DNA of 59,050 nucleotides from JARBUG01 sp035628915 (GCA_035628915.1 DASPIW010000010.1:1-59050); one strand, 5' to 3'. Shown: positions 7,498-16,576, numbered from the stretch's first letter. Made by a program: numbers and translations. Notes: generated from the sequence alone by a model not told the origin.

Positions 7498-8859
7498 TTA
7501 CAAGTCACGGACGACCTGCAGGAAGAGGTCCCGCTCCCGGCGGTCGGCCAGGCGGTCGTTGTGCCACAGCAGTGTGAAGTCGCCGCCCACCAGCCGGCAG
7601 CGCTCCCGGAGGCGGCGGATCTCTTTATGCGCGTCCTCCGGGGCCAGGCGCAGGCAATCCAGCAGCGCCACCTCGGAGGCGATCAGGGGTCGCTCCCGCA
7701 GCCGCAGTGGCCGGCGCCGGTGCAGATCGAAGACGCGGTGCTCATGGCAGGTGCCGCAGCGGAAGCCGGGCCGATCGGCGTAGCCGAGGGTGCTGTCGTA
7801 GTCCAGGCCCGCCGCATCCCACGCGGCCCAGGTGGCAGGCGCCGCGAAGCGGAGGCCGTGCTGGCGCCCGCCCCACCATTCCTGCCGGATTCCTTCCCGC
7901 TCGGCGGCATACCGGAGCCGGTCAACCTCCTCCTGCAACTGGGCGCCGTTGGAGTAGGCGGCCGGGCTGGCTTGCAGCCCGATTTCGTGCCCTCGCCCGT
8001 GGATGTGGCGCATGAGCGCGCGAATCCACGGGTCGGCAATGGAGTAGGCGCCGCGTTCGGTGGTGAAGTGGAAGGCGGACCGGAACCCACTGCGCTCGGC
8101 GGCATCCATAATCAGATCGAAGGTGTTGCAGACGTCGGCCTCCGGGCGCCCCCGCCAGGAGCGGACGCTGCCCGCCAGGCGACGGGCGGCGAGCAACGGT
8201 GAGCCGCGCTTGACCAGGTCGCCGGCCGTGGTCAGGGCCACCTCCGCATAGCTGCGGCCCAGGGTCGAGTTGGGCGTGTCTGCATCGTGGCTGAGGAGCA
8301 CCCGGCCCTCCCGGGGCCGGCGGGTCAGGCCCGGCCACAGCGTCTGCAGGGCGCGCCAGAGCACTTCGACATACTCATCGGCCAGGGGGCGGTCCAGGAA
8401 GGATTCCCGGACGGCCAGCGAGGCGGCGGCGGGGAAGCGGCCCTGGTCGTCCCGGTCAGGCTTCACGGCCTCCTCGTAGCGGGTCAGCATGAAGAAGACG
8501 CTGCCGAAGATGTCAAGGCCCAGCGCCAGGTGGTCCGGATGGACTTCGTAGTAACGGTGCCCGTAGAGTACGGGCAGCGTGGGCTGGCAGACTGTGCCGG
8601 GCAGCACCCAGCGCTCCAGGGGCTGTCGGGGTAGCGATTCTAGCTTCAGCCAGCGCTCCCCCGGCATTTGAAAGAAGATGTCCGCCAGGCGCAGTTCCTT
8701 GCCGTCGCCACGGCTGATGGAGACGTCGGACCGCTCCATCACTTCGATACGGTAGTCCTGGCCCAGGAAATCGCCGAGAACCACGCCGCAGACATATTGC
8801 CGCTCCGCGGGAAATGTCGGCGGCATCTTTACGTGCAGCACCTGATCACCGCTTCCCAT
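7498..8859 (-). CDS. Polysaccharide deacetylase-like protein with N-terminal DUF7033-like region
   Basis: A 453-residue protein. The N-terminal part (about 1-190) contains PPTFPAERQYVCGVVLGDFLG and DIFGSVFFMLTRYEE, typical of the region preceding a deacetylase barrel in surface-polysaccharide clusters. The second part (about 200-445) begins with LLSHDADTPN, the NodB-like metal-binding motif 1, and contains GHEIGLQASPAAYSN, which corresponds to the HxxxH-type region. The barrel is degenerate relative to true chitooligosaccharide deacetylases, so activity is uncertain. There is no signal peptide. It stands alone, divergent from the polyamine operon. Confidence 0.75.
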   Translation of the reverse strand: MGSGDQVLHVKMPPTFPAERQYVCGVVLGDFLGQDYRIEVMERSDVSISRGDGKELRLADIFFQMPGERWLKLESLPRQPLERWVLPGTVCQPTLPVLYGHRYYEVHPDHLALGLDIFGSVFFMLTRYEEAVKPDRDDQGRFPAAASLAVRESFLDRPLADEYVEVLWRALQTLWPGLTRRPREGRVLLSHDADTPNSTLGRSYAEVALTTAGDLVKRGSPLLAARRLAGSVRSWRGRPEADVCNTFDLIMDAAERSGFRSAFHFTTERGAYSIADPWIRALMRHIHGRGHEIGLQASPAAYSNGAQLQEEVDRLRYAAEREGIRQEWWGGRQHGLRFAAPATWAAWDAAGLDYDSTLGYADRPGFRCGTCHEHRVFDLHRRRPLRLRERPLIASEVALLDCLRLAPEDAHKEIRRLRERCRLVGGDFTLLWHNDRLADRRERDLFLQVVRDL

Positions 8860-8938
8860 CGCTACATCCGCCTTCGATTTTTATGCTGAGGCCGGGGCGT
8901 TCTTGCATATAGTGCTGGGACGAACTTGTGTCGATGCA

Positions 8939-8963
8939 CAGGGACATCAATATGATGCCCCTG
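8939..8963. repeat. 25-bp palindrome in a divergent promoter region
   Basis: CAGGGACATCA and TGATGCCCCTG form an inverted repeat with one mismatch around ATA, placed between the divergent deacetylase-like gene and potA. It may be an operator or a leader hairpin. The rest of 8860-9137 holds no recognisable gene; a second small palindrome, GGCGCGTTAGCGCC, lies just before potA near 9111. Confidence 0.35.
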
Positions 8964-9137
8964 CGCATCAGCCGGCGGGCGGCAGCCGCCTGCGAATGGC
9001 GACCGCCCGTTTGACAAGCGTTGGCATGGGCCTTGCTTTTGCAGAATAAGGGTTGGCGACAAAGTCTAGTGCGGCGCCGCGCAGCGGCGAGGCCGCACGG
9101 CACCGTAAATGGCGCGTTAGCGCCGAGAAGGGAATCG

Positions 9138-10244
9138 ATGGGAGAGGTGGGACGCCCGTTGACGGTGGGGAAAGTGGTGTTGGAGAACGTTGTCAAGAAA
9201 TACGGCAGCGTGGAGGTGGTCAGGGAACTGAACCTGACCGTCCGCCAGGGGGAGTTCCTGACGCTGCTGGGGCCGAGCGGTTGCGGCAAGACCACGACGC
9301 TGATGATGATCGCCGGCTTTGAGTTCCCATCTGCGGGACGGGTTCTGATAGATGGGCAGGACGTGACCGGCCTGCCGCCGTTTCTGCGCAACGTCAACAC
9401 CGTCTTCCAGAACTATGCCCTCTTTCCGCATATGAAAGTGGCGGACAATGTGGCCTTTGGGCTGCGTACCCGGCGGACCGCCCGCGCCGAAATCCCGGGC
9501 CGCGTGCGCCATGCCCTCTCCCTTGTGCAGATGGAGCAGTACGCCAACCGCTGGCCCCGTCAGCTTTCGGGCGGGCAGCAGCAGCGGGTGGCGCTGGCGC
9601 GCGCACTGGTCCTGCGCCCGGAAGTCCTGCTGCTAGACGAGCCCCTGGGTGCCCTGGACCTGAAGCTCCGCAAGGAGATGCAGGTCGAGCTGAAGCACCT
9701 GCACCGCAAGCTGGGCACCACGTTCCTGTTCGTGACGCACGACCAGGAGGAGGCGCTGACGCTCTCCGACCGGATTGTCGTGATGAACGGCGGGCGCATC
9801 GAGCAGATCGGCCCTGCCGCCGAGATTTACGACCGGCCGCGCACCCGGTTTGTGGCGGAGTTCATCGGGGAGACGAACCTGCTGCCGGCCCGGGTGCTGG
9901 AGCGGACGGCGGCGGGCGCCGTCGTGGAAGCGGTGGGCGTCAGGCTGCCCCTGCCTGTGCGCGAGCTGCCGCCGGGCGACCAGCTTGTGCTCTCCGTGCG
10001 CCCGGAGCGGGTGCGGGTGGCGGGGGCCCCGGGGCGTGCCAGCATTGAGGCCCGGGTCTCGGACCGCATCTATGTAGGCTCCGGCGTTAAGATCATCGCC
10101 CGGGGGCCGGACGGCATGACCATTACGGCCACCGGCATGCCCGGCACCCCGCTGGCCGCTTGCCAGCCCGGCGAGCCCGTCTCCCTTACGTTCGACGCGG
10201 ACGCCTGCGTGCCGCTGCCCGCAGCGGAAGAGGGGGCGGCCTGA
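9138..10244 (+). CDS. potA: Spermidine/putrescine ABC transporter ATP-binding protein
   Basis: ATPase of the polyamine importer. Walker A is GPSGCGKTT, the signature is LSGGQQQRVALARAL and Walker B is LLLDEPLGALD, followed by the switch histidine in FVTHDQEEAL. The C-terminal third (about 240-365) is the TOBE regulatory domain. ATG 9138 is chosen for the AGAAGGGA 5 nt upstream; an internal GTG near 9174 is an alternative. The stop overlaps the potB start (TGATG), so the four genes form one operon in the usual order A-B-C-D. Confidence 0.95.
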   Translation: MGEVGRPLTVGKVVLENVVKKYGSVEVVRELNLTVRQGEFLTLLGPSGCGKTTTLMMIAGFEFPSAGRVLIDGQDVTGLPPFLRNVNTVFQNYALFPHMKVADNVAFGLRTRRTARAEIPGRVRHALSLVQMEQYANRWPRQLSGGQQQRVALARALVLRPEVLLLDEPLGALDLKLRKEMQVELKHLHRKLGTTFLFVTHDQEEALTLSDRIVVMNGGRIEQIGPAAEIYDRPRTRFVAEFIGETNLLPARVLERTAAGAVVEAVGVRLPLPVRELPPGDQLVLSVRPERVRVAGAPGRASIEARVSDRIYVGSGVKIIARGPDGMTITATGMPGTPLAACQPGEPVSLTFDADACVPLPAAEEGAA

Positions 10245-11185
10245 TGTCGGCGCCCGTACACCCGCTCCGGGACCGGCGCCCGGCGGCGCCTCAGCCGCGC
10301 ACACCGGCGCCCATCCGGTCGATGTTGGATACGATCCGCCCCCGCCCCTGGCTGCGCAAGCTGCTGTTGGCCGGTCCGGCGGGCCTCTGGCTGCTGCTTT
10401 TTCAGGGCGTTCCGCTCGCCCTGATTCTGGTGACCAGCTTCGGCGCCCGCACCGGGTCCGGCGCCGTCGCCTACGGCTTCTCGTTCGCCAACTACTTCCG
10501 GTTTGCCGACCCGCTCTATCTGGGCATTCTGGTTGATTCGTTCGCCATGGCGCTGGGCGTCACCATCATCACACTGGTGGTCGGCTATCCGCTGGCCTAT
10601 TTCATCGCAGCCCAGCCGCCGGAAAGGCGGACCCGCTGGCTCTTCCTCGTCATCGTCCCGTTCTGGACGAGTATGCTGATCCGTACATACGGCTGGATCT
10701 TCCTCCTGCGCGGCAATGGCCTGATCAATACGCTGCTGATGCGGCTCGGCGTGACAGAAGGCCCGCTGAACCTGCTCTACAACAACGGGGCCGCAGTGCT
10801 GGGGCTCGTCTATATGCTGCTGCCGTTTATGGTCCTGCCTGTTTACACCAGCGTGGAAAAGCTGGACACGAACCTGATCCGCGCCGCTTACGACCTGGGC
10901 GCCCGGCCGGCCGGCACGTTCCGGAAGATCATCCTGCCCCTGACGATGCCGGGCGTGGCCGCCGGCTCGGTGCTGGTGATGGTGCCGGCCATGGGCCTCT
11001 TTTACGTGGCCGACCTGCTGGGCGGGGCGAAGACGGTGCTGATCGGCAACCTGATTCAGGACCAGTTTACCCAGGCGAACGACTGGCCGTTCGGCAGCGC
11101 CGCATCGGTGATTCTCAGCGCACTGACCCTGGTGCTGATCTTCCTTTATGTGCGCAGCGGCGGGAAGGAGGAGGAACTGCTGTGA
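10244..11185 (+). CDS. potB: Spermidine/putrescine ABC transporter permease PotB
   Basis: Inner-membrane permease with about six helices. The cytoplasmic coupling motif reads YDLGARPAGTFRKIILPLTMPGV, the EAA loop that docks on the ATPase. The N-terminus has about 35 extra proline- and arginine-rich residues before the first helix. ATG 10244 overlaps the potA stop codon, and the end overlaps the GTG of potC by 4 bp. Confidence 0.94.
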   Translation: MSAPVHPLRDRRPAAPQPRTPAPIRSMLDTIRPRPWLRKLLLAGPAGLWLLLFQGVPLALILVTSFGARTGSGAVAYGFSFANYFRFADPLYLGILVDSFAMALGVTIITLVVGYPLAYFIAAQPPERRTRWLFLVIVPFWTSMLIRTYGWIFLLRGNGLINTLLMRLGVTEGPLNLLYNNGAAVLGLVYMLLPFMVLPVYTSVEKLDTNLIRAAYDLGARPAGTFRKIILPLTMPGVAAGSVLVMVPAMGLFYVADLLGGAKTVLIGNLIQDQFTQANDWPFGSAASVILSALTLVLIFLYVRSGGKEEELL

Positions 11186-11964
11186 ACCTGTCCCGCACGG
11201 GGCGCAGCCTGCTCAGCGCCTACGCCATCCTGGCATACGCGTTCCTCTATCTGCCCATCGTAATCCTGATCGTCTTCTCCTTTAATACATCGCGCCTCAA
11301 CGTCACCTGGCAGGGCTTTACCTTTGACTGGTACGCCCGGCTTCTGGAGAACACGAAGGTGATGGATGCGGTCAGGAACAGCCTGCTGGTCGCCGCCGTC
11401 TCGACGCCGGCATCCACGCTGCTGGGCGCCCTGGCTGCCTTTGCCGTCCACCGGCTGCGCTTTCCCGGGCGCCGCCTCCTGGAAGGCGGCATGTATATCC
11501 CCATCGTCCTGCCGGAGATCATCATGGGCATCTCACTGCTGGGCCTCTTCACGGCAGCGGGCGTCAAACTCGGGCTGGGAACGATTGTGATCGCGCACAT
11601 TACTTTCTCGGCGCCCTTTGTCTTCGTGGTGGTGCGGGCGCGCCTGCACGACCTGAGCCAGACCCTGGAGCGGGCTGCCATGGACCTGGGCGCCGACGAG
11701 TGGCTGACGTTCTGGTGGGTCACGTTTCCCCTGGTCTCGCCGGGCATTCTGGCGGGTGCCCTCCTGGCCTTCACGCTTTCGCTGGACGATATGATCATCA
11801 CGTTCTTCACGGCCGGGCCGGGCGCCACCACGCTGCCGCTGCAGATTTACGGGATGGTCCGGTACGGGGTGACGCCCGAGATCAACGCCCTCTCCACCGG
11901 GTTCCTGGCGGTCACGCTGGTGATGATCGTGACGGCGGAGTGGCTCCGCCGCCGCAGCAGCTAA
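11182..11964 (+). CDS. potC: Spermidine/putrescine ABC transporter permease PotC
   Basis: Second permease of the polyamine importer, 260 residues with six hydrophobic helices. The EAA loop is AAMDLGADEWLTFWWVTFPLV. The PotC-typical segment SLDDMIITFFTAGPGATTLP is present. The start is GTG in the GTGA overlap with potB. It ends 18 nt before potD. Confidence 0.95.
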   Translation: MNLSRTGRSLLSAYAILAYAFLYLPIVILIVFSFNTSRLNVTWQGFTFDWYARLLENTKVMDAVRNSLLVAAVSTPASTLLGALAAFAVHRLRFPGRRLLEGGMYIPIVLPEIIMGISLLGLFTAAGVKLGLGTIVIAHITFSAPFVFVVVRARLHDLSQTLERAAMDLGADEWLTFWWVTFPLVSPGILAGALLAFTLSLDDMIITFFTAGPGATTLPLQIYGMVRYGVTPEINALSTGFLAVTLVMIVTAEWLRRRSS

Positions 11965-11982
11965 AGAGAAAGGGTGAGTCCC

Positions 11983-13020
11983 ATGTCCAGGCGCGTGGCA
12001 GCGGCCATTCTGGCCGTGCTGCTGATGACCCTCGCGGCCGGCTGCGCCAAGTCCGGCAAGACGCTCCACCTGTACAGCTGGGCCGAGTACTTCCCGGATG
12101 AGGTGCTGGGCGAGTTCGAGAAGGAGTTCGGGGCCAGAGTCACCTACGATACGTATCCGAGCAACGAAGATATGGCGGCAAAGCTCCGGGCGGGGGGCGG
12201 GCAGTACGACGTGGCGGTGCCCAGCACATACGCCGTCCATTCGCTCGCGGCCGACGGACTGCTGCAGCCGCTGGATGCGGCCAAGCTCACCAACTTGAAG
12301 AATATCGCCCCCGAGTTCCTGAATCAGGCGCATGATCGGGGTAATAAGTACTCGGTGCCCTACATGTGGGGCACCTTGGGCATCGCCTACAACAGCAAAT
12401 ACGTGAAGACGGCGCCCGAGCAGTGGTCCGATCTGCTCAACCCCGAGTATAAGGACCGGATTGTCGCCGTGGATGACGGGCGGGACATTATTGGCCTCGG
12501 CCTACAGGCCGTGGGCCATTCGCGGAACACGACGGACCCGGCCAAAGTGCAGGCCGCGCAGGAGTGGCTCAAGCAGTTGATGCCCAATGTGAAGGCCTGG
12601 GACAGCGACAACCCCAAGGCCATGCTGATTTCCGGCGAGGCCTGGATTGGCCTGGTCTGGAACGGCGATGCCGCCCTGGCCATGAAAGAGAACCCGGATA
12701 TCAGGTACGCACTGCCGAAGAACCGCGGCAGTCTGTGGCTGGACAGCCTGGTGATACCCAAGGGTGCGCACAATGCGCAGCTGGCGCATGACTTCATCAA
12801 CTTCATGCTGCGCCCGGAGATTGCTGCCAAGGTGGGCGTGGCTTACCCCTACGGGATGGCGAACGCCGAAGGCGTCAAGCTGCTGCCCGCCGACGTGAAA
12901 AGCAACCCGGCGTCGTATCCCCCGCAGGAGTGGGTGGCCAGGGCCGAACTGGCCGGCGACCTGGGCGAGGCGGCGACGTTGTTCGACAAGGCGTTTACGG
13001 AGTTGAAGGCGGGGCAGTAG
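11983..13020 (+). CDS. potD: Spermidine/putrescine-binding lipoprotein PotD
   Basis: Extracellular polyamine-binding protein, anchored by a lipobox (LAAGC) after a hydrophobic signal. The mature N-terminus LHLYSWAEYFPDEVLGEFEKE is typical of PotD/PotF, followed by PYMWGTLGIAYNS and the segment SGEAWIGLVWNGDAALAMKE that lines the binding cleft. ATG 11983 fits GAGAAAGGG about 9 nt upstream better than the in-frame GTG 11974. It is the last gene of the operon; no clear terminator is seen between it and 13189. Confidence 0.95.
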   Translation: MSRRVAAAILAVLLMTLAAGCAKSGKTLHLYSWAEYFPDEVLGEFEKEFGARVTYDTYPSNEDMAAKLRAGGGQYDVAVPSTYAVHSLAADGLLQPLDAAKLTNLKNIAPEFLNQAHDRGNKYSVPYMWGTLGIAYNSKYVKTAPEQWSDLLNPEYKDRIVAVDDGRDIIGLGLQAVGHSRNTTDPAKVQAAQEWLKQLMPNVKAWDSDNPKAMLISGEAWIGLVWNGDAALAMKENPDIRYALPKNRGSLWLDSLVIPKGAHNAQLAHDFINFMLRPEIAAKVGVAYPYGMANAEGVKLLPADVKSNPASYPPQEWVARAELAGDLGEAATLFDKAFTELKAGQ

Positions 13021-13188
13021 GCGATCGCTTGGTACTGGCCCCTTGGCATTCTTCCGGGAGCCTATCTAGCATCAGGAATTCGGTATCGTGCATCTCCCTC
13101 AGGGATCGGAGCACCGGGTCAATGCCCAACTCCTGTGCCGTCCTTCGCACAAGCCAATGCCTGCGGCCCATTTCTCCCACAAGCGCCT

Positions 13189-13671
13189 TTACCGGAGCTC
13201 TTTTTCTGCAGGCAGGTAGATGCTGTTAGCCGGTCTGGAGTGGACGGGCGCACCGTCCTTGAGCACCATGGCGTCCAAAATGACATATTTCTCGCCGGCT
13301 TTTTGCAGCAGCAGGAAGGCCTCGTCGCCCTCCCTGGGCCTTGGGGTGATATAGTCGACATGCACGCTGGTGGTCTCCCCTGATGATGGATCGACCACCG
13401 AGCCCCCGCTCATTTTGATGGTGATCGTGGTACCGACGGGGGCGTTCTCGGCGCGTGCGACTTGGAACGAGTAGTCGGTGTAGATGAAGCCTCCCTCCCG
13501 ATACCCCTTACCCGGGCTGCCCATCAGTCCCACTGCAATCGCATCTGCACGCTGAAGTACATCTCGGGCCCTCTGCCGTTCGTGAGCAGGGGCGGTGAGC
13601 CGTTCCCACTGCCGGGCACAACCGCTCAGCAGGAGTGATAGAGCCAGGAGAACGAGAAGGAGTCGTTTCGT
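13189..13671 (-). CDS. Lipoprotein of unknown function with an ACG in place of a start codon
   Basis: The encoded 160-residue product starts with a textbook lipoprotein signal, (M)KRLLLVLLALSLLLSGC, then a helix rich in charged residues and a beta-rich domain. No ATG, GTG or TTG is in a sensible place. AAGGAGG (13685-13679) is followed after exactly 7 nt by ACG (13671-13669), the codon just before AAA CGA CTC. An ATG-to-ACG change would explain this. Either ACG is used as a weak start or the gene has recently been silenced. The function is not recognised. Upstream DNA is decayed sequence. Confidence 0.65.
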   Translation of the reverse strand, partial: TKRLLLVLLALSLLLSGCARQWERLTAPAHERQRARDVLQRADAIAVGLMGSPGKGYREGGFIYTDYSFQVARAENAPVGTTITIKMSGGSVVDPSSGETTSVHVDYITPRPREGDEAFLLLQKAGEKYVILDAMVLKDGAPVHSRPANSIYLPAEKELR

Positions 13672-13811
13672 AACAGTACCTCCTTGCCGGTAGAACGTGA
13701 CAGACCCAGTGCTGCGAACCTTCGCCAGCAGGCCGAATTTGACCTGCCCCACATGCCGCCGGCCCGCTCGTGCAAAACGAAATCCTCCTAGGCTTACGCT
13801 ATCTTTCCTGT

Positions 13812-14240
13812 CAGACCGATTTGTCGTCATGCAGTCCCTGCTTGAGCTGGTGCGCCGGCAAGGGCCAGCTGGCGCGCCTGCTGCATGGGTGGAGTGCCCG
13901 GTCGGCGGGGCCGTTTCAGACCATCGACTGCGGCGCCCTGCCGGAGAACCTGATCGAATCCGAGCTCTTCGGGTATGAGGGAGGCGCTTTTGCGGGCGCC
14001 ACCAGGGAAGGGCGCCAGGGCATGATCGAATCGGCCAACGGCGGCAGACTCGCCCGTGCATGTCTCCGCAGTCCTCCCCCTGCAGGAGGCCCGGGCAGAG
14101 CTGGAACGGCAGCTGCTGCTGCTCGCCCGCCGCCAGTGCGCCTCCACCCGGGAGATGGCGCAGTTCCTGGGCGTGAACCAGTCGACGATCGTCCGCAAGC
14201 TGCAGCGGCTCGCGGGACTTTGGAGTGACGACAGGCGACC
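13812..14240 (+). pseudogene. Remnant of a sigma-54-dependent transcriptional activator
   Basis: Three pieces of one protein survive in different frames. The first resembles the start of an AAA+ domain (VVMQSLLELVRRQ). The second reads GKGQLARLLHGW and CGALPENLIESELFGYEGG, which includes the GESELFGYE-type helix preceding the sigma-54-contact GAFTGA loop, here GAFAGA. The third is a Fis-type helix-turn-helix (STREMAQFLGVNQSTIVRKL). Most of the ATPase domain between the second and third pieces, including Walker B, is deleted, as is the N-terminal sensory part. It cannot encode a working activator. Confidence 0.8.
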
Positions 14241-14315
14241 TGCAAGCGGGTGTGGAATCTTAGAAAAACCGAGCAGAAGCAGTGAGCAGCCGCCTGCAGA
14301 AGGGAAGGCGATATC

Positions 14316-14771
14316 ATGGACGGGATCCGCATCATCGAACTGCCGGCCGCCACGATGGTGACGTCCGGGAACCGGAATCTTCAGGGCTTCGACGAGTGGT
14401 GGTCGCACATCGACAAGGAACGCAAGGATCGCTTCTTTCCCCGGGACTTCATGTGGTTTGATCCCGAGAACCAGAGCCTGGTCTGGTACTATGCCTTGCC
14501 CGACGGGGTGACAGATACGGGTGGTTACGAGGTCGTGGAATTCTCCGGTGGACTCTATGCCGCGTTCGTCTCCCGGGACCAGGATGATCAGGACGGGCAG
14601 CGGGTCTACCGCGCTGTTCTGGACTGGGTGCAAGACAGCGGCTGCTTTGCCGTCGATGAGCGGCCAGGGCGCCGCACCCTGTTCCACGTCATCACGTCAG
14701 ACACGGCCTATCGGGCGATGGGGTACCGGCAGTTGGATCTGTACATACCCATCAGGATCAAGGCGCAATAG
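14316..14771 (+). CDS. GyrI-like effector-binding domain protein
   Basis: A 151-residue protein starting at ATG 14316 after AAGGGAAGG. The opening IRIIELPAATMVTSG and the closing YRQLDLYIPIR match the GyrI/AraC effector-binding fold (SHS2 type), which binds small hydrophobic ligands or gyrase. Here it stands alone, without a DNA-binding domain. It lies among pseudogenes but is itself intact. The ligand is unknown. Confidence 0.7.
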   Translation: MDGIRIIELPAATMVTSGNRNLQGFDEWWSHIDKERKDRFFPRDFMWFDPENQSLVWYYALPDGVTDTGGYEVVEFSGGLYAAFVSRDQDDQDGQRVYRAVLDWVQDSGCFAVDERPGRRTLFHVITSDTAYRAMGYRQLDLYIPIRIKAQ

Positions 14772-14835
14772 TTGCGGCGGCCTGACCGGCGGAATCCGGC
14801 TGTGACTGGTAGGCATCCTTGCGGTTGAGCACCGC

Positions 14836-14960
14836 CCGAATGCCCTCGAATGCCCCCGAACGCGCCCGAATGCGTACGTAAAGCACCCGTAAAGCACCCA
14901 TAAAGCACCCATAAAGCACCCGAATAGCGTCCGTAAACCACCCGTCCCCCCCTGAAAACC
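14836..14960. repeat. Degenerate short tandem repeat block
   Basis: Two adjacent families are seen. Near 14837-14872 a unit close to CGAATGCCC recurs about four times. From 14878 a 12-bp unit close to CATAAAGCACCC recurs four times, then decays into CCGTAAACCACCCG and GAAAACCACCCG. No gene fits across it. It lies between the GyrI-like gene and the LuxR remnant, in a decayed stretch. Confidence 0.7.
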
Positions 14961-14989
14961 ACCCGTAGGCCTCCCATGAGCCAGGCGTC

Positions 14990-15897
14990 AACCTGGCGAC
15001 AGGCTGCTCTACGGCGATGCCCCCACGTTGGCGGGCTATTTGGCCCAGCTGCCCGAGCCGATCATCGCCGGGCCCGGTTGGCTCATGATGTACCAGGCCT
15101 GGTCGCAGTATCTCCGGGGGGAGGCGGCGGAGGCCGAACGCCTGGCAGATGCTGCCGCCAAAAAAGCCCCGGCCGTAGCTGACGCGGCCCACCTGCTCGG
15201 GAACGCAGCTGCGATCCACGCCCTCAGTGCGTATTTGAAGGGTGAGTTTTCCCGCACCGCAGACTGCGGGCGTGAAGCGCTAGGGCTCCTGCCACCTGCC
15301 GACCGGGGAACACGGGGTATGGTGGAGTTGATTCTGGCCGGCTGCAACCTCATGACCGGCAACCTGGATGATGCCGAACGGGCTGTCCGGGTGGCCGTGC
15401 AGACGGCCCGTGAATGCGGCAACGTCTACCTGAGCCTTTCCGAAATCGTCTACTGACAGCCCGGGGACGGCTGCGTGAGGCGGTCGAGCGGGTGCGGCAG
15501 GCCCTGCGCTGGGCTGAAGAGCGCCGCAGGGGACGGGTGGTCGTTGGAGCGTGGGCGCTCATCGCGCTTGGCGAACTGCTGCGTGAGCAGGGGGAGCTTT
15601 CAGAGGCGGAGCGGTGCCTGCTGGAGGGGTTGGATCGAGGGCTGGGCTGGTGCACACCGGCCGCGATTGTACAGGGTTACGTCAGCCTGGCGAACAGCAC
15701 TTGGCCGAGCCGCTGACCGACCGCGAACGAGAGGTGCTGGGGTTGATCGCCCGCGGCCTGACGAATGCGGAGATCGGGAGACGGCTGTATAATTCGGAGG
15801 CGACGGGAAGCGGCACGTTTACAGCATCTTCGGAAAGCTGGGCGTCACGCACCGGACAATGGCAGTAGCGAGGGCGCGCAAATTGGGAGTGCTATAG
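14990..15897 (+). pseudogene. Remnant of a LuxR/MalT-type regulator (TPR region and HTH)
   Basis: Consecutive fragments in shifting frames reconstruct the C-terminal half of a MalT-like activator. These are tetratricopeptide helices from about 14999 to 15700 (such as YLRGEAAEAERLADAAA and ALGELLREQGELSEAERCL), then LTDREREVLGLIARGLTNAE and, after another frameshift near 15805, KRHVYSIFGKLGVTHRT ending at a stop at 15897. At least three frameshifts or small deletions occur near 15450, 15700 and 15805. The N-terminal ATPase domain is missing. A terminator hairpin follows directly, as expected for the original gene. Confidence 0.85.
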
Positions 15898-15898
15898 A

Positions 15899-15947
15899 GT
15901 TGTAGGTTAGCCGGGGCATGCAGAGATGCTACCCCGGCTACAACTTT
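15899..15947 (+). terminator. Terminator after the LuxR remnant
   Basis: A 9-bp stem (TAGCCGGGG / CCCCGGCTA), extended by GTTG/CAAC with a bulge, is followed by TTT. It starts 2 nt after the ancestral stop codon. Confidence 0.6.
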
Positions 15948-16049
15948 GGTGCGATCCGATTACAACTCCGGGGCGGCTAAACTGGGCATGGCACAAGCGG
16001 AGCGCCGCCCGGGGGCGGCATGCTCATCAAGAGACTCTGGAGGATTCAC

Positions 16050-16506
16050 CTGAAAAAAGTTTTCGTTGGAAGTGCCCACAAGCAGGGCAGTACGCATTAC
16101 GCCGTGCGCCAGTTCCTGGACAACCTCCAGTCGTCTGGTGACCACCGGCTCGCAACCTGCAGAGGTTGCAAGGTGTGTTTCGGGAAGGGTGGGGAGTTCT
16201 GCCCTCTGAAGGACGACCGGGACGTGCTCTTTGATAAGATCATGGCGTCCGATGGCGTCGTCTTCGCATCCCCGAACTACTCGTTCCAGGTCTCCGCCAT
16301 TCTGAAGCTCTTCCTTGACATACTTGGTTTCGTCTTTCATCGCCCGCGGTTCTTCGGGAAGACCTTCACCAGCATCGTCACCCAAGGCTTCTTCGGCGGC
16401 GGCAAAATCGTGCGGTACTATCCAATTCCCTGAGTGTACTGAAGCGGGCCGCCGGCCGTCTCGCCGATTCAATCACTACCCGTATCGCCAGAAAAAGGGC
16501 CAGCTA
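16050..16506 (+). pseudogene. Remnant of a flavodoxin-type NAD(P)H-dependent oxidoreductase
   Basis: The reading LKKVFVGSAHKQGSTHYAV, then TCRGCKVCFGKGGEFCP and HRPRFFGKTFTSIVTQG, is that of multimeric-flavodoxin reductases of about 200 residues. Pieces are missing: the segment between the first helix and the CRGC motif, and the region after GGGKIVRYY, where the frame ends at 16433. A likely C-terminal tail (VLKRAAGRLADSI) continues in another frame to 16506. GGAGG lies 6-7 nt before a CTG codon at 16050 where the start would be expected; an ATG at 16020 could also open the frame. Probably non-functional. Confidence 0.65.
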
Positions 16507-16532
16507 GCCGCGCCGCCCCCCGCCACCCGCTC

Positions 16533-16571
16533 AAAAAAGCCGGGCGAACCGCCCCCGCGGTCCGCCCGGCT
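16533..16571 (-). terminator. Rho-independent terminator of the DAHP synthase gene
   Basis: Read on the minus strand, AGCCGGGCG pairs with CGCCCGGCT, directly followed by TTTTT. It starts 6 nt after the stop codon of the gene at 16577. Confidence 0.85.
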
Positions 16572-16576
16572 CCCCT

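Noticed and set aside
12995..13180. A 61-codon minus-strand frame at the end of potD
   Set aside because: It overlaps the potD coding end, has no good ribosome site and no recognised family, although the stretch REMHDTEFLMLDRLPEE looks protein-like.
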